A stretch of DNA of 64,000 bases from an uncultured Clostridia bacterium (GCA_944362615.1 CALVTM010000006.1:1-64000); one strand, 5' to 3'. Shown: positions 1 to 8,893, counted from the first letter of the stretch. Notes: a model not told the origin generated them from the letters alone. Numbers and translations: made by a program.

Positions 1-72
1 AATGAGCCCGGTACAGTACCGAACTCATTCACAAGCTATTTAGTTATTTTATTGTCCAACTTTTGGGGTCCA
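1..72 (+). mobile_element. Right end of an IS3-family insertion sequence
   Basis: The window opens inside an insertion sequence. The last codons of a transposase end at 43, and 53-72 reads TGTCCAACTTTTGGGGTCCA, which has the form of the right terminal inverted repeat of IS150-like IS3 elements and ends in the expected CA. The left end and most of the transposase lie outside the window. The hairpin at 1-29 falls in the transposase coding end, so it is not taken as a terminator. The family call rests on memory of IS3 ends. Confidence 0.75.
2..43 (+). CDS. IS3-family transposase OrfB, C-terminal tail (cut by window edge)
   Basis: Reading from position 2 gives MSPVQYRTHSQAI followed by TAG at 41-43. 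This matches the conserved C-terminal tail (LSPVQYR type) of IS3-family DDE transposases. Only 13 codons are inside the window, so the true start is upstream and it cannot be judged whether the gene is intact. Confidence 0.7.
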   Translation: MSPVQYRTHSQAI

Positions 73-110
73 TAGCAATCCGCAGGGCCTATCTATCACC
101 TTTTAATTAA

Positions 111-1763
111 CTAAATAAAATCGAAATGTGCCAAAGTTTCTTTAATTGCCGCTACCATCCGTTCGGTAGGATGCGGCCTAGGATGTTTCAATTCTTCCAC
201 TGCATTGGGAGCTACATACATCGGCAATCCCAAACTTCTTTTAACTTCTGCAATGTACGCCGTATGCACTTTGAAGCCATAGTTTTCTTCAATGTACTGC
301 TGTATCATCTTATAGGTTGCTTTTTCTTTCGGCTTACGAGCTTCTGCCCGTTTTTCTACTTCTTTCAGAGAGATTTGCCCCTCTCCTTCGCCGAACTCAA
401 CAGTCACGTTGATATGACTGTCCGAATTTTTGGAAAGGAGAACCAATGTCTCAACGTGGCAGGTGTTCGGGAACATGTCGAAAGGTGTGACGGCAACCGG
501 CGCGTAATTGGTGAGCCGTGACAGATCACGCGCTAACGTGGACGGATTGCAGGAAACGTATACGATACGGGAGGCAGCACTGTCGTTGACCGCCGATATG
601 ACCTCTGACGAACAGCCGGTGCGGGGCGGGTCCAGCACTATCATCGTATCGCTTTTACTATCGCGCATGAGCTCGGGCAGTTTGTCCGCACAGTCGCCGA
701 GTATGTTGCGTACGTTCGTTATGCCCGCTTTTTTCATCAGTTCGTCTGCGCCCTCTACAGCCGCCGGCTCTATTTCAACGCCGATCACCGATCCGGCACA
801 GTCGGACAGCATCGCCGTCATCAGTCCGCCGCCGCTGTATGCGTCTATTATTCTGTTATGCGTGCCTTCCGAGGCGCAGCGCCTTACCGCTGTGTACAAC
901 TTTTCGGCTATGCCGTCATTAACCTGAAAAAAGGCATTCGGGTGCACGGATACCGGCATTCGCCTGCCGTTGATAAATATATCAACGTCACGTCTGTCGC
1001 CCGTCAGAAGGCTTGTGTCGCGCCCCAGAATAACGTTGCTCTGTTCGCTGTTTATATTCATCCACAGCTCATCTGCTTTTATTCCGGCTTCGGACGCCGC
1101 TTTTATGAGTCTGGAGGAAAGATCACGAGTGACTACAAAAGTCACACTCAGTCTGCCGCCGAACTCACGCGCAACAAAGTGACGCAGTTCTCCTCTCCCC
1201 GTTTCCTCGTCGTAAGGAGCAAACTTTTCGGCTAACCTGCCGAATGCAGGGATAAGCTCACGGATACGCTTTGTCTGGAGAGGACAATCGTCTATCCGGA
1301 TTATGCGGTGAGAATTGTATGCAAAAAGTCCTACGGAAACACCGTCTTTGGTTCGGCGCACCGGAAGAGACAGTTTGTTGCGGCAACCGAGTATTTTATC
1401 GCTCGCGACACAGTCGTTCACTTCTGTTTTTATGTGCGCTATCTTTTTCAATGCGTCTTCGACAGCGCGCGTCTTGAATCCGAGCTGCGCTCCGTAATCG
1501 AGGTGCATGAGATCGCACCCGCCGCACTTGCCGAAATAAGGACACGGCGGCGCAACTCTGTCCGGAGACGGTATGAGTACCTCCTGCAGCTTGGCTATCG
1601 CAAAATCCTTCTTTACGGCTATGATGAGAGCGCGGACCCGCTCGCCCGGGATCGCGCCCTTTATAAATACCGGGAAACGCTCTATTCTTGCAACGCCCTC
1701 GCCCCTGTATCCGAGTGATTCTATCCCCGCTTCTATTATGTCATTCTTGGATATTTCCGTCAT
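111..1763 (-). CDS. rlmD: 23S rRNA (uracil-C5)-methyltransferase RlmD/RumA type with a C-terminal extension
   Basis: SAM-dependent m5U methyltransferase of 23S rRNA. An N-terminal TRAM-like RNA-binding domain is followed by the iron-sulphur cysteine cluster CPYFGKCGGC (about residues 74-83), a SAM site (DAYSGGGLMTAML), the LDPPRTGC loop and the catalytic YVSCNPSTLARD motif. I use the start at MTEISKND, preceded by GGAACAG; a longer reading adds 15 residues inside the upstream antiporter gene. The gene overlaps the antiporter by 23 nt and is the last gene of the smpB operon. The last ~95 residues, after the methyltransferase fold, form a separate lysine-rich domain (KPKEKATYKMIQQYIEENYG and on) that E. 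coli RlmD lacks. The exact target uridine is not proven. Confidence 0.9.
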   Translation of the reverse strand: MTEISKNDIIEAGIESLGYRGEGVARIERFPVFIKGAIPGERVRALIIAVKKDFAIAKLQEVLIPSPDRVAPPCPYFGKCGGCDLMHLDYGAQLGFKTRAVEDALKKIAHIKTEVNDCVASDKILGCRNKLSLPVRRTKDGVSVGLFAYNSHRIIRIDDCPLQTKRIRELIPAFGRLAEKFAPYDEETGRGELRHFVAREFGGRLSVTFVVTRDLSSRLIKAASEAGIKADELWMNINSEQSNVILGRDTSLLTGDRRDVDIFINGRRMPVSVHPNAFFQVNDGIAEKLYTAVRRCASEGTHNRIIDAYSGGGLMTAMLSDCAGSVIGVEIEPAAVEGADELMKKAGITNVRNILGDCADKLPELMRDSKSDTMIVLDPPRTGCSSEVISAVNDSAASRIVYVSCNPSTLARDLSRLTNYAPVAVTPFDMFPNTCHVETLVLLSKNSDSHINVTVEFGEGEGQISLKEVEKRAEARKPKEKATYKMIQQYIEENYGFKVHTAYIAEVKRSLGLPMYVAPNAVEELKHPRPHPTERMVAAIKETLAHFDFI

Positions 1764-3192
1764 CTGTTCCTTTTGCGTGTGCGGGCAATACCGCTTCCGC
1801 AGCAGCATTATCGCTATTGTTATCGTCTGCTCCCGTTCTCCGCTCTATCGGACGTCCGCGGTACTTGGAAGGTTCGGGTCCGTCTGTAGGCTCGCGGTGA
1901 TCGGAGAACAGCATTTTAAGGAATATCGGCGTGAGTATAGACGACACGAGTATGAGCATGACTGTCATGATCATGAAGTTTTCGGGTATTATTCCCACCT
2001 CTATACCTTTTGTGGTCACTATCAGCGCGACTTCTCCGCGCGCCATCATTCCGACTCCTGCTATGCCGGCTTCGCGCCATGTGCCTCTGCGCAGCTTTAT
2101 AACAGCGCCGCAGCCGACTACCTTGCCGATAAGTCCCGCAAGCACAAACAGTGCGCTGAACAGTATCAGCCATCCGCTCAGTCCGTCAAACGACATCGTT
2201 ATTCCTATCGAAGCAAAGAATACCGGACCGAATATCATATAACTGTTAACGTCTACTTTCTTATTGGTGTAGCTTGCCATGCGGTGTACGGTGGAAAGCA
2301 TCACGCCTGCTATATATGCGCCCGTTATGTCTGCGACTCCGAACACCTCTTCGGCGACAAACGCATAAATAAACCCTACTGCAAGGCTGAATAGCGCAAG
2401 CCGGTGTGTCGAAGGCCACCGCTTATCCATCCATGAGAAAAGATAATGCAATCCTATGCCAGCAGATATCGCAACGGCAAAAAACGCTATTATCATTATT
2501 ACCGTTCCCCACCACTGCGCCTTGAACCAGTCAAATCCGCTGAGCTCAGCCGCAGCATCGGTACTGCCGAGTCCGGTCACTACGGACAGCACTACCATGC
2601 CGATCACGTCGTCTATTATCGCCGCGCTGACAAGTGTCGTACCTATGCGGGTATTTATTTTACCCAGTTCTTTGAGCACCGAAACGGTTATCGCAACGCT
2701 GGTCGCCGTCAGTATCGTGCCGACAAATACGCCCTGTATCACACTGTCAAATCCGTCGACGAGTCCGGTACCCATAAACGGAAGCGAAACGACAAGTCCG
2801 AGTACAAGCGGAACTAAAACTCCTACCACTGCCACAAGCGTGGATACAAACCCTGTTTTTTTGAGTTCTTTAAGATCCGTTTCCAGCCCGGCACAGAACA
2901 TTATCATTATAACGCCGATCTTGCTGAAAACGTCAAGTATCGTAAACGTGCCGCCATCGTTAAGCGTGAATTCATCAAGCATGACAAAACATGCTATCTC
3001 GTTTGCTTCGCTCTGAAATCCTATCAGCGAAAATCCGCTCATGCCTATGAGCGCGGGTCCGACGAGTATGCCGGCAATTATATAGCCGAGCACCTGCGGC
3101 AGGTTGAGCTTCCGCAGCAGTAGTCCGCACACCTTTGTGGACACCATGATTATCGCAAGGACCATTACGAATCCAAGTATGCCATCTATCAT
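1741..3192 (-). CDS. Cation:proton antiporter, CPA2 (KefB/Na+-H+ exchanger) family
   Basis: 483-residue integral membrane protein with about 12-13 hydrophobic segments. The start (KLNLPQVLGYIIAGILVGP) is typical of CPA2 exchangers, as are the conserved acidic stretches AAIIDDVIGM and ARGEVALIVTTKG. These proteins exchange Na+ or K+ for H+ across the cytoplasmic membrane. The C-terminal ~50 residues are hydrophilic and there is no TrkA-N nucleotide-binding domain. It lies 21 nt after smpB and overlaps rlmD, so all three share the smpB promoter. The transported ion cannot be told from sequence. Confidence 0.85.
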   Translation of the reverse strand: MIDGILGFVMVLAIIMVSTKVCGLLLRKLNLPQVLGYIIAGILVGPALIGMSGFSLIGFQSEANEIACFVMLDEFTLNDGGTFTILDVFSKIGVIMIMFCAGLETDLKELKKTGFVSTLVAVVGVLVPLVLGLVVSLPFMGTGLVDGFDSVIQGVFVGTILTATSVAITVSVLKELGKINTRIGTTLVSAAIIDDVIGMVVLSVVTGLGSTDAAAELSGFDWFKAQWWGTVIMIIAFFAVAISAGIGLHYLFSWMDKRWPSTHRLALFSLAVGFIYAFVAEEVFGVADITGAYIAGVMLSTVHRMASYTNKKVDVNSYMIFGPVFFASIGITMSFDGLSGWLILFSALFVLAGLIGKVVGCGAVIKLRRGTWREAGIAGVGMMARGEVALIVTTKGIEVGIIPENFMIMTVMLILVSSILTPIFLKMLFSDHREPTDGPEPSKYRGRPIERRTGADDNNSDNAAAEAVLPAHAKGTDDGNIQE

Positions 3193-3213
3193 CTTACACC
3201 TTTTTCCTTTGTA

Positions 3214-3675
3214 TTACCTTATGCTTTTGCTCCGCACAACGTCCGCTATCTGCCTCTGCATGTCACGACTGTTGTCACGATCCTTGATCGTCTGTTTCTT
3301 ATCGTAACTGCGTTTGCCGCGCGCAAGCGCTATCTCCACTTTCACCAGTCTGCCTTTAAAATACATCGATAGCGGTATAAGCGTAAGACTCTTTTCCCTC
3401 ACCTTGCCTATCAGCCTGTTTATTTCCCGTCTGTGCAGCAATAATTTACGGCTCCTCAGCTCATCCGGAGGAAGTATCGTCGCTTTATCGTATGCCGATA
3501 TGCGGCAGTTTTTAAGCAGTATTTCATCACCCTCCACAAAACAGAACGAATCACCGAGGTTTGCATGACCCGCCCGTATGGATTTAACTTCGCTGCCTTC
3601 CAGCGCTATTCCCGCTTCGAATTTTTCCACTATCTCATAATCAAAGCGCGCTTTCTTGTTTACTATTGCATTCAT
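3214..3675 (-). CDS. smpB: SsrA-binding protein SmpB
   Basis: tmRNA-binding protein that brings SsrA RNA to stalled ribosomes for trans-translation. The protein (153 residues from the second of two tandem ATGs) has the family sequence NKKARFDYEIVEKFEAGIAL, GSEVKSIRAGHANLGDSF and a basic C-terminal tail with DRDNSRDMQRQ. No SD precedes the ATGs. Instead a promoter with TATAAT lies only 5 nt before the first ATG (3678), so transcription should begin at about 3677 and the second ATG (3675) would be used from a nearly leaderless mRNA. The tmRNA gene is not in the window. First gene of an operon with the antiporter and rlmD. Confidence 0.95.
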   Translation of the reverse strand: MNAIVNKKARFDYEIVEKFEAGIALEGSEVKSIRAGHANLGDSFCFVEGDEILLKNCRISAYDKATILPPDELRSRKLLLHRREINRLIGKVREKSLTLIPLSMYFKGRLVKVEIALARGKRSYDKKQTIKDRDNSRDMQRQIADVVRSKSIR

Positions 3676-3683
3676 CATATGTT

Positions 3684-3712
3684 ATTATACACCATCATCA
3701 CGTTTATGGCAA
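3684..3712 (-). promoter_or_regulatory. sigma-A promoter of the smpB operon
   Basis: On the minus strand, TTGCCA (3712-3707), a 17-nt spacer and a perfect TATAAT (3689-3684). The expected start point is about 3677, at the tandem ATGs of smpB, so this promoter implies a leaderless or nearly leaderless transcript. Confidence 0.7.
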
Positions 3713-3753
3713 CTGTTTGCGGCAAAATGCGTGCCTGCCGGTCACGCAGGGAA

Positions 3754-3784
3754 AAACGCGCCCGCCTTTCCGGCAGACGCGTTT
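3754..3784 (-). terminator. Rho-independent terminator after the zinc-ribbon gene
   Basis: On the minus strand, AAACGCG-T-CTGCC pairs with GGCGG-G-CGCGTTT around a GGAAA loop, and the stem runs into a short T tract. It separates the zinc-ribbon gene from the smpB promoter. Confidence 0.7.
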
Positions 3785-3805
3785 AAATATGTTATTTTGT
3801 TGTTT

Positions 3806-5146
3806 TTACAGCTGATCTCTGTCTTTGCACAGACGATTTAATATAGCGAATACGAATATTGCCGCGACTGATATGCAGAACGTAATAAATTCTACAGACG
3901 GCGTCGCTCCGAGACTGGATATATACATGAAACCGAATGCCGCGAAAATCACTGCGCCTATCAGCAAAAGTGTGGAGCGGTACATTATACCTTTATCCTT
4001 ATAACCGTCAAACTTGTACGTACGCGCCAGCCGCGAAGCAGTTTTACCGGCAAAGAACGGCATTGTGAATATATACTTTATCGTGAGTATCAACAGACCT
4101 ACCATACACACGATACCGTATATGGATATTTCCGTTGTGGCAGCGTCACCGCTGAGACTTCCGATTATTTCCGCAGCTCTTCCCAAAATTTCAGATGAGC
4201 TGCCTTCATAACCGGCGGTTATTCTGAACGGGAAAGAAAAGAAACATATGAATCCTCCGGCGAATATGACCGCGTTCGTCACGAACTTAGCAAGGCTACC
4301 CGGCTTGAGAGCGCGCGTTCCGGCAAATACAAGATTGGACAGCAGACATACCGCAAGCCCTGCCACCGCTATGACCAGACATGTGAAAGTGCCAGACCCT
4401 GCGTCTACAATATGACCGTAATAGCCGAATCTTGCGGCAAACCAGATCATTCCCACGCACGCAAAGTCAATTGCCGCGAATGATGCCATGCTGAAGTTTC
4501 TGCCGCGCGCCATCCCTATGATAAATGCAAATACGGCTATAAAAGTGGAGATCGACAGTATTACTGCCGCAAGTGCATATATTACGATCAGCAATATCTG
4601 CACAATATACGGCACCATACCCGCAAGATCATCGGGAGCAAAATTGGTCGATATATTCCGGAAAAATATTATTATCTCTTCAAGATTGTACACCAATCCG
4701 AATGAACCGTCTGCCGGCGACATCGTAAGCGGGTTTATCGGCGTGCCTTCGTACGCAAACATGTTGCCCATCAGCATGAAGTATATCGTAACGCCGCATA
4801 TGGCAAGCACCGCTATGCCGCTTATGAGGCTGGATATAGTCTGAACGGCTGTGCGTCGGGGCGCACCGTACTCAAAACGATTGCCGTACTCCTCGCGCCT
4901 TCCGGATATCAATCCCTTGTCATTAGATCTGACTTCCGGAGCAGGTTCGGGCATACCTCCGGTATATCCGTTGCCCGACATATTATTATACTGCGCAGTC
5001 TCAGACCAGCCGCACGAATAACACGTCCTGCCGTCAGGAGGGAGCGGCTTGTGACACTGTGGGCAATACTTTTGCCGAAGCGGCGCTCCGCAGTACGGAC
5101 AAAAATTCTCATTGCCCGCATCTTTATGACAATTGTTACAAATCAT
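3806..5146 (-). CDS. Double zinc-ribbon, multi-pass membrane protein of unknown function
   Basis: 446 residues. The first 46 hold four CxxC knuckles (C3/C6, C16/C19, C28/C31, C42/C45), i.e. two zinc-ribbon modules of the zinc_ribbon_2/DZR type. A polar linker of about 50 residues leads to about eight hydrophobic segments from residue ~100 to the end (for example SLISGIAVLAICGVTIYFML). Such proteins are common in Clostridia and have no assigned role. It appears monocistronic, with a terminator at 3754-3784. AAGGAG lies about 12 nt before the ATG, which is rather far. It sits just downstream of the ribosomal superoperon, where many Bacillota have ecfA1-ecfA2-ecfT and truA. Confidence 0.75.
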   Translation of the reverse strand: MICNNCHKDAGNENFCPYCGAPLRQKYCPQCHKPLPPDGRTCYSCGWSETAQYNNMSGNGYTGGMPEPAPEVRSNDKGLISGRREEYGNRFEYGAPRRTAVQTISSLISGIAVLAICGVTIYFMLMGNMFAYEGTPINPLTMSPADGSFGLVYNLEEIIIFFRNISTNFAPDDLAGMVPYIVQILLIVIYALAAVILSISTFIAVFAFIIGMARGRNFSMASFAAIDFACVGMIWFAARFGYYGHIVDAGSGTFTCLVIAVAGLAVCLLSNLVFAGTRALKPGSLAKFVTNAVIFAGGFICFFSFPFRITAGYEGSSSEILGRAAEIIGSLSGDAATTEISIYGIVCMVGLLILTIKYIFTMPFFAGKTASRLARTYKFDGYKDKGIMYRSTLLLIGAVIFAAFGFMYISSLGATPSVEFITFCISVAAIFVFAILNRLCKDRDQL

Positions 5147-5314
5147 ACAGGGACAAAACTCCTTAATTAATGTAATATCGCATTATGCGCAAAATCCGCT
5201 CGGCGATTTCCACAGTTCCGTATAGTGAAGTCATTTGCCGGCATCGAATGGATTATTTCCCCGGCTTGCCTTTTTATACGCCTATATGTTCAATAATATA
5301 AATTATACAATCTT

Positions 5315-5344
5315 AAAGGGCTACCTGTAAAGAGGAAGCCCTTT
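5315..5344 (-). terminator. Candidate terminator of the ribosomal superoperon
   Basis: AAAGGGCT pairs with AGCCCTTT around a 14-nt loop that has an inner CCT/AGG pairing, 33 nt after the rplQ stop. The minus-strand tail is AT-rich rather than a pure T run, so termination efficiency is uncertain. Confidence 0.5.
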
Positions 5345-5376
5345 ATATTTTGATTAAAATTTGATTAAATGCCGTC

Positions 5377-5910
5377 TCAGACAAGTTCTATGATAGCCAT
5401 TTCAGCTGCATCACCGCGACGGAAACCGTTCTTGAGCACGCGGGTGTAACCGCCCTTCGTACCCTTCTCGGTCGAACGCTCATCGTACTTGGGAGCATAT
5501 TCGTTGAATATCTTCTCTACAAGCGGATGATTGATCTTGCCGGTGCGCACTCTGTATGCGCTCTTGGACTCCGTGAAAGCCTTTTCTTCTGCTCTCTCGT
5601 ATATAACCGCCATGATCGCTCTGCGGGCAGCAAGTTTGGTAGGACCGTCGTTGATAAGTTCGATCTTGTATTCCTCAACGGTCACGTTGCCTTTCTTGTC
5701 CTTCTTTTTACGCTGACGCGTCTCAACCTTCTTAACGGTATCCTTGTAGCTGTTGATAGCCTTCGTAAGAAGTTTCTCCGCTATTTTCTGGACTTCCTTA
5801 GCCCTGTCGAACGTAGTCTCTATTCTGCCGTGCCAAAGAAGATCCGTCACCTGCGAGCGGAGCAGCGCCATTCTCTTATCGGTAGCTTTGCCTAATTTCC
5901 TGTTTTCCAT
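5377..5910 (-). CDS. rplQ: 50S ribosomal protein L17, enlarged
   Basis: The core L17 sequence is clear at both ends: KLGKATDKRMALLRSQVTDL near the start and GGYTRVLKNGFRRGDAAEMA at the end. At 177 residues it is much longer than the usual ~115-130. The extra ~55-60 residues lie in the middle (after LLTKAINSYKD), including a lysine-rich RQRKKKDKKGNVTVEEY segment and a second block before NEYAPKYDERS. It is the last gene of the operon, 27 nt after rpoA, its usual place. Confidence 0.95.
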   Translation of the reverse strand: MENRKLGKATDKRMALLRSQVTDLLWHGRIETTFDRAKEVQKIAEKLLTKAINSYKDTVKKVETRQRKKKDKKGNVTVEEYKIELINDGPTKLAARRAIMAVIYERAEEKAFTESKSAYRVRTGKINHPLVEKIFNEYAPKYDERSTEKGTKGGYTRVLKNGFRRGDAAEMAIIELV

Positions 5911-5937
5911 GATTATCGTGATTCCTTGTTTTTATTC

Positions 5938-6900
5938 TCATTCCTCACTGCTCTTGAGGTCAAGTCCGTATCCTCTGAGCTTGGCTATGACTTCGTCAAG
6001 ACTCTTGCGTCCGAGATTGCGGACTTTGAGCATATCCTCTTCGGTACGCTTCGTGAGGTCTTCTACGGTGTGGATGCCCGCACGCTTCAAGCAGTTGTAG
6101 CTGCGTACGGAAAGATCCATTTCTTCGATGCTCTGCTCGAGCACCTTCTGCTGACGATCCTCAGGACGGGATACGAGTATGTCCATACCCGCAAACATAT
6201 CCGAAAGATTTGCAAACAGACGAATGTGATCTTCTATTGCGCGAGCGGCAAGCGAAAGTACGTCCTTCGCACTCAGACTGCCGTCCGTCTTGACTTTGAT
6301 CGTGAGTTTATCGTAATCCAGACTCTGACCGACACGAGCATTCTCTACCGCATAGCTTGCCGCCTTTACGGGAGTGAATATCGCATCGATGGGAATGTAA
6401 CCGATGGGTTTGGACATGTCTTTGAGATGTCCTGCAACTACATAACCGCGACCCTTGGCAACCGTAAGCTCCATATCGAGGTTAGCACCTTCATCCAGCG
6501 TGCAGATATACATTTCCGGGTTAAGTATCTCTATTTCCGGATCAGTAACTATATCTTTTGCAGTAACTACGCCCGGCTCACTGCGAGCAAGCCTGAGTGT
6601 TTTGGTTATCGTGTTGTCCTCGTATTTCGCCTTGAGATTGAGACCCTTGAGATTGAGTATTATCTCTGCAACGTCTTCCTTGATCCCCGGAATGACGCTG
6701 AACTCATGGCTCACTCCGCTGATCTGTATGCCGACTACCGCTGTGCCGGGGAGCGCGCTGAGCAACACTCTTCTAAGACAGTTGCCGAGCGTTATGCCGT
6801 AACCCCTTTCAAGCGGTTCTGCTACGAATATGCCTTCACGCAGATCCGCGCTCTCTTCGATGGTGATCCTGGGTTTCTCGATTTCCATCATAATATTCAT
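5938..6900 (-). CDS. rpoA: DNA-directed RNA polymerase subunit alpha
   Basis: 320 residues. The N-terminal assembly domain contains EPLERGYGITLGNCLRRVLL and the C-terminal domain contains DLSVRSYNCLKRAGIHTVED and RNLGRKSLDEVIAKL, which contacts UP elements and activators. It scaffolds assembly of the beta subunits. The position between rpsD and rplQ is canonical. Length is normal and nothing is degenerate. Confidence 0.98.
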   Translation of the reverse strand: MNIMMEIEKPRITIEESADLREGIFVAEPLERGYGITLGNCLRRVLLSALPGTAVVGIQISGVSHEFSVIPGIKEDVAEIILNLKGLNLKAKYEDNTITKTLRLARSEPGVVTAKDIVTDPEIEILNPEMYICTLDEGANLDMELTVAKGRGYVVAGHLKDMSKPIGYIPIDAIFTPVKAASYAVENARVGQSLDYDKLTIKVKTDGSLSAKDVLSLAARAIEDHIRLFANLSDMFAGMDILVSRPEDRQQKVLEQSIEEMDLSVRSYNCLKRAGIHTVEDLTKRTEEDMLKVRNLGRKSLDEVIAKLRGYGLDLKSSEE

Positions 6901-6993
6901 GTCTCCTTTTCGTCTGCGGTTGCTAACATAAAACGCCGAGACGAATCGCGATCCTGTATGGGATCATCGGTCTCCGCACCTGGCGGGTCCGGA

Positions 6994-7620
6994 TTACTTG
7001 GAATACTTCTCTATGATAAGCGATTCCGTGATGTTTGCGTCGATGTCCTCTCTCTTAGGCTCTTCGATTATCTTGCCGGTGAGAGCAGCGGTATCGAAGC
7101 TGACCCACTTGGGCATCGTTATCTTAGCGTCCTTAAGAGCGGTGAAGCAAGCCTTGTTCTTCTTGCTCTCTTTGATGGCTATCTCATCGCCGACCTTGAC
7201 CTGGTAGGAAGGAATGTCCACTACCTTGCCGTTGACGGTGATGTGTCCGTGATTGACGATCTGACGCGACTGAGAACGGGATGCACCGATACCCATGCGG
7301 TATACTACGTTATCCAGACGCTTCTCAAGAAGCGCAAGCATGTTCTCGCCTACGACGCCCTTCATGCGCTCTGCCTTCTCATAGTAGTCGCGGAACTGAC
7401 CCTCAAGTACTCCGTAGATACGACGTGCCTTCTGCTTTTCGCGAAGCTGCATTCCGTATTCGGATACCTTCTTTCTCGCAAGACCATGCTGTCCCGGAGG
7501 AGTGGGGCGTCTGTCCATAGCGCACTTTTTGCCTTCCGCCGTGCAACGATCGCCTTTAAGATATAACTTCTGACCTTCTCTTCTGCACTGTTTGCAGCTG
7601 GGTGATATATTCTTTGCCAT
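6994..7620 (-). CDS. rpsD: 30S ribosomal protein S4
   Basis: 208 residues, a primary 16S rRNA binder and, in other bacteria, a translational repressor of the alpha operon. The N-terminal CKQCRREGQKLYLKGDRC provides a CxxC-type zinc site, so this is the zinc-containing S4 form. The S4 RNA-binding domain (RLDNVVYRMGIGASRSQSRQ, VNHGHITVNGKVV) is complete. Confidence 0.97.
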   Translation of the reverse strand: MAKNISPSCKQCRREGQKLYLKGDRCTAEGKKCAMDRRPTPPGQHGLARKKVSEYGMQLREKQKARRIYGVLEGQFRDYYEKAERMKGVVGENMLALLEKRLDNVVYRMGIGASRSQSRQIVNHGHITVNGKVVDIPSYQVKVGDEIAIKESKKNKACFTALKDAKITMPKWVSFDTAALTGKIIEEPKREDIDANITESLIIEKYSK

Positions 7621-7635
7621 TTTATTGCCTGCTCC

Positions 7636-8025
7636 TTAAACTCTTCTGCGCTTGGGCGGTCTGCATCCGTTATGAGGTACGGGAGATACGTCCGTGATCG
7701 CCGTTACTTTGATGCCGCATGCCTCTACAGCGCGCACTGCCGATTCACGACCTGCGCCGGGGCCCTTTACGAACACTTCAGCGCTACGCATTCCCGAGTC
7801 GTAAGCGACCTTTGCTGCCTTTTCACAAGCAAGCTGAGCTGCGAACGGCGTGCTCTTTCTGCTGCCGCGCAGTCCCGTTGCACCCGCACTGGATGCCGTT
7901 ACGGTATTGCCGCGCTCGTCGGTTATCGTAATAATAGTATTATTGAAAGACGCCTGGATGTGGACCTGACCTTTGTCTACGCCCTTTGTGATCTTCTTCT
8001 TACCTGCCGTTTTCTTAACTGCCAT
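7636..8025 (-). CDS. rpsK: 30S ribosomal protein S11
   Basis: 129 residues with the conserved [16 protein letters not shown], the [16 protein letters not shown] stretch and the C-terminal [14 protein letters not shown]11 lines the 30S platform near the E site. Located between rpsM and rpsD as usual. Confidence 0.98.
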   Translation of the reverse strand: MAVKKTAGKKKITKGVDKGQVHIQASFNNTIITITDERGNTVTASSAGATGLRGSRKSTPFAAQLACEKAAKVAYDSGMRSAEVFVKGPGAGRESAVRAVEACGIKVTAITDVSPVPHNGCRPPKRRRV

Positions 8026-8044
8026 TATTCAAATACGCTCCCTG

Positions 8045-8416
8045 TTAAGACTTCTTCTTTCTGCTTACCGTACGCTTCGGTCCCTTACGGGTGCGTGCGT
8101 TCTGCTTCGTGCTCTGTCCGCGAACGGGCAGTCCCTTTCTGTGCCTTATGCCGCGATAGCATCCTATCTCCATAAGACGCTTGATGCTGAGGGATACGTC
8201 TCTGTGAAGATCACCCTCCGTCACGACGTGTTTATCAATGTATTCCCTGAGACGCTGTACTTCGTCCTCGGTGAGATCCTTTACGCGCGTGTCGGGATTG
8301 ACCTCCGTGGCTGCGAGAATCTTGTCCGCCATAGGTCTTCCGATACCGTAGATATAGGTAAGCCCGATCTCTACGCGCTTCTCCTTGGGCAAATCGATAC
8401 CTGCAATTCTTGCCAT
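8045..8416 (-). CDS. rpsM: 30S ribosomal protein S13
   Basis: 123 residues starting [20 protein letters not shown], with [26 protein letters not shown] and a basic tail. S13 sits in the 30S head and forms bridges to L5. It is 104 nt after rpmJ, one of the wider gaps of the operon. Confidence 0.98.
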   Translation of the reverse strand: MARIAGIDLPKEKRVEIGLTYIYGIGRPMADKILAATEVNPDTRVKDLTEDEVQRLREYIDKHVVTEGDLHRDVSLSIKRLMEIGCYRGIRHRKGLPVRGQSTKQNARTRKGPKRTVSRKKKS

Positions 8417-8520
8417 TGTTCTCTCCTGAAATTAATTAAAGTGTTTATAATATTCGGACCGTCCGATCCCGCTGCCGTGGAATGTCGGCGCTTGCGGAAT
8501 AAGCGGATTATTTTTTACTC

Positions 8521-8637
8521 TTAACCCTGTCTCTGCTTGTGGTTGGGGTACTTTGAGCAGATGACCATTACCTTGCCGTGTCTTTTGATAACTTTGCATT
8601 TGTCGCACATGGGTTTTACGGAAGTACGTACTTTCAT
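8521..8637 (-). CDS. rpmJ: 50S ribosomal protein L36
   Basis: 38 residues ([20 protein letters not shown], then [18 protein letters not shown]). The zinc-binding residues C11, C14, C27 and H33 are all present, so this is the zinc (C+) form. It lies between infA and rpsM, the normal operon position. Confidence 0.97.
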   Translation of the reverse strand: MKVRTSVKPMCDKCKVIKRHGKVMVICSKYPNHKQRQG

Positions 8638-8671
8638 AATATTCTCCTTGAATAAACTGTTTTTTTGGAAA

Positions 8672-8893
8672 TCAGGACTTGTTGCGGTAGGTTATGCGTC
8701 CGCGCGTTATATCGTACGGGGACATCTCTACCTTTACAGAGTCGCCTTCGAGTATTTTAATGTAATGCTGACGGATCTTTCCCGATATGGTCGCCGTCAC
8801 TATAAATCCATTGGTCAGTCTGACCTTGAACATAGCGCCGCGCAGACACTCTATCACTACGCCTTCTGCTTCGATCGCATCCGATTTGGACAT
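8672..8893 (-). CDS. infA: Translation initiation factor IF-1
   Basis: 73 residues forming one S1-like OB fold ([53 protein letters not shown]). IF-1 occupies the 30S A site during initiation. Spacing to the upstream KOW gene is 11 nt. Confidence 0.97.
   Translation of the reverse strand: MSKSDAIEAEGVVIECLRGAMFKVRLTNGFIVTATISGKIRQHYIKILEGDSVKVEMSPYDITRGRITYRNKS

Noticed and set aside
1..29. Hairpin AATGAG...CTCATT as a terminator for rlmD
   Set aside because: It lies inside the transposase coding end on the other strand and has no T tract on the minus strand.
5926..7566. 546-codon plus-strand open frame
   Set aside because: Antisense to rpoA and rpsD; no independent coding evidence.
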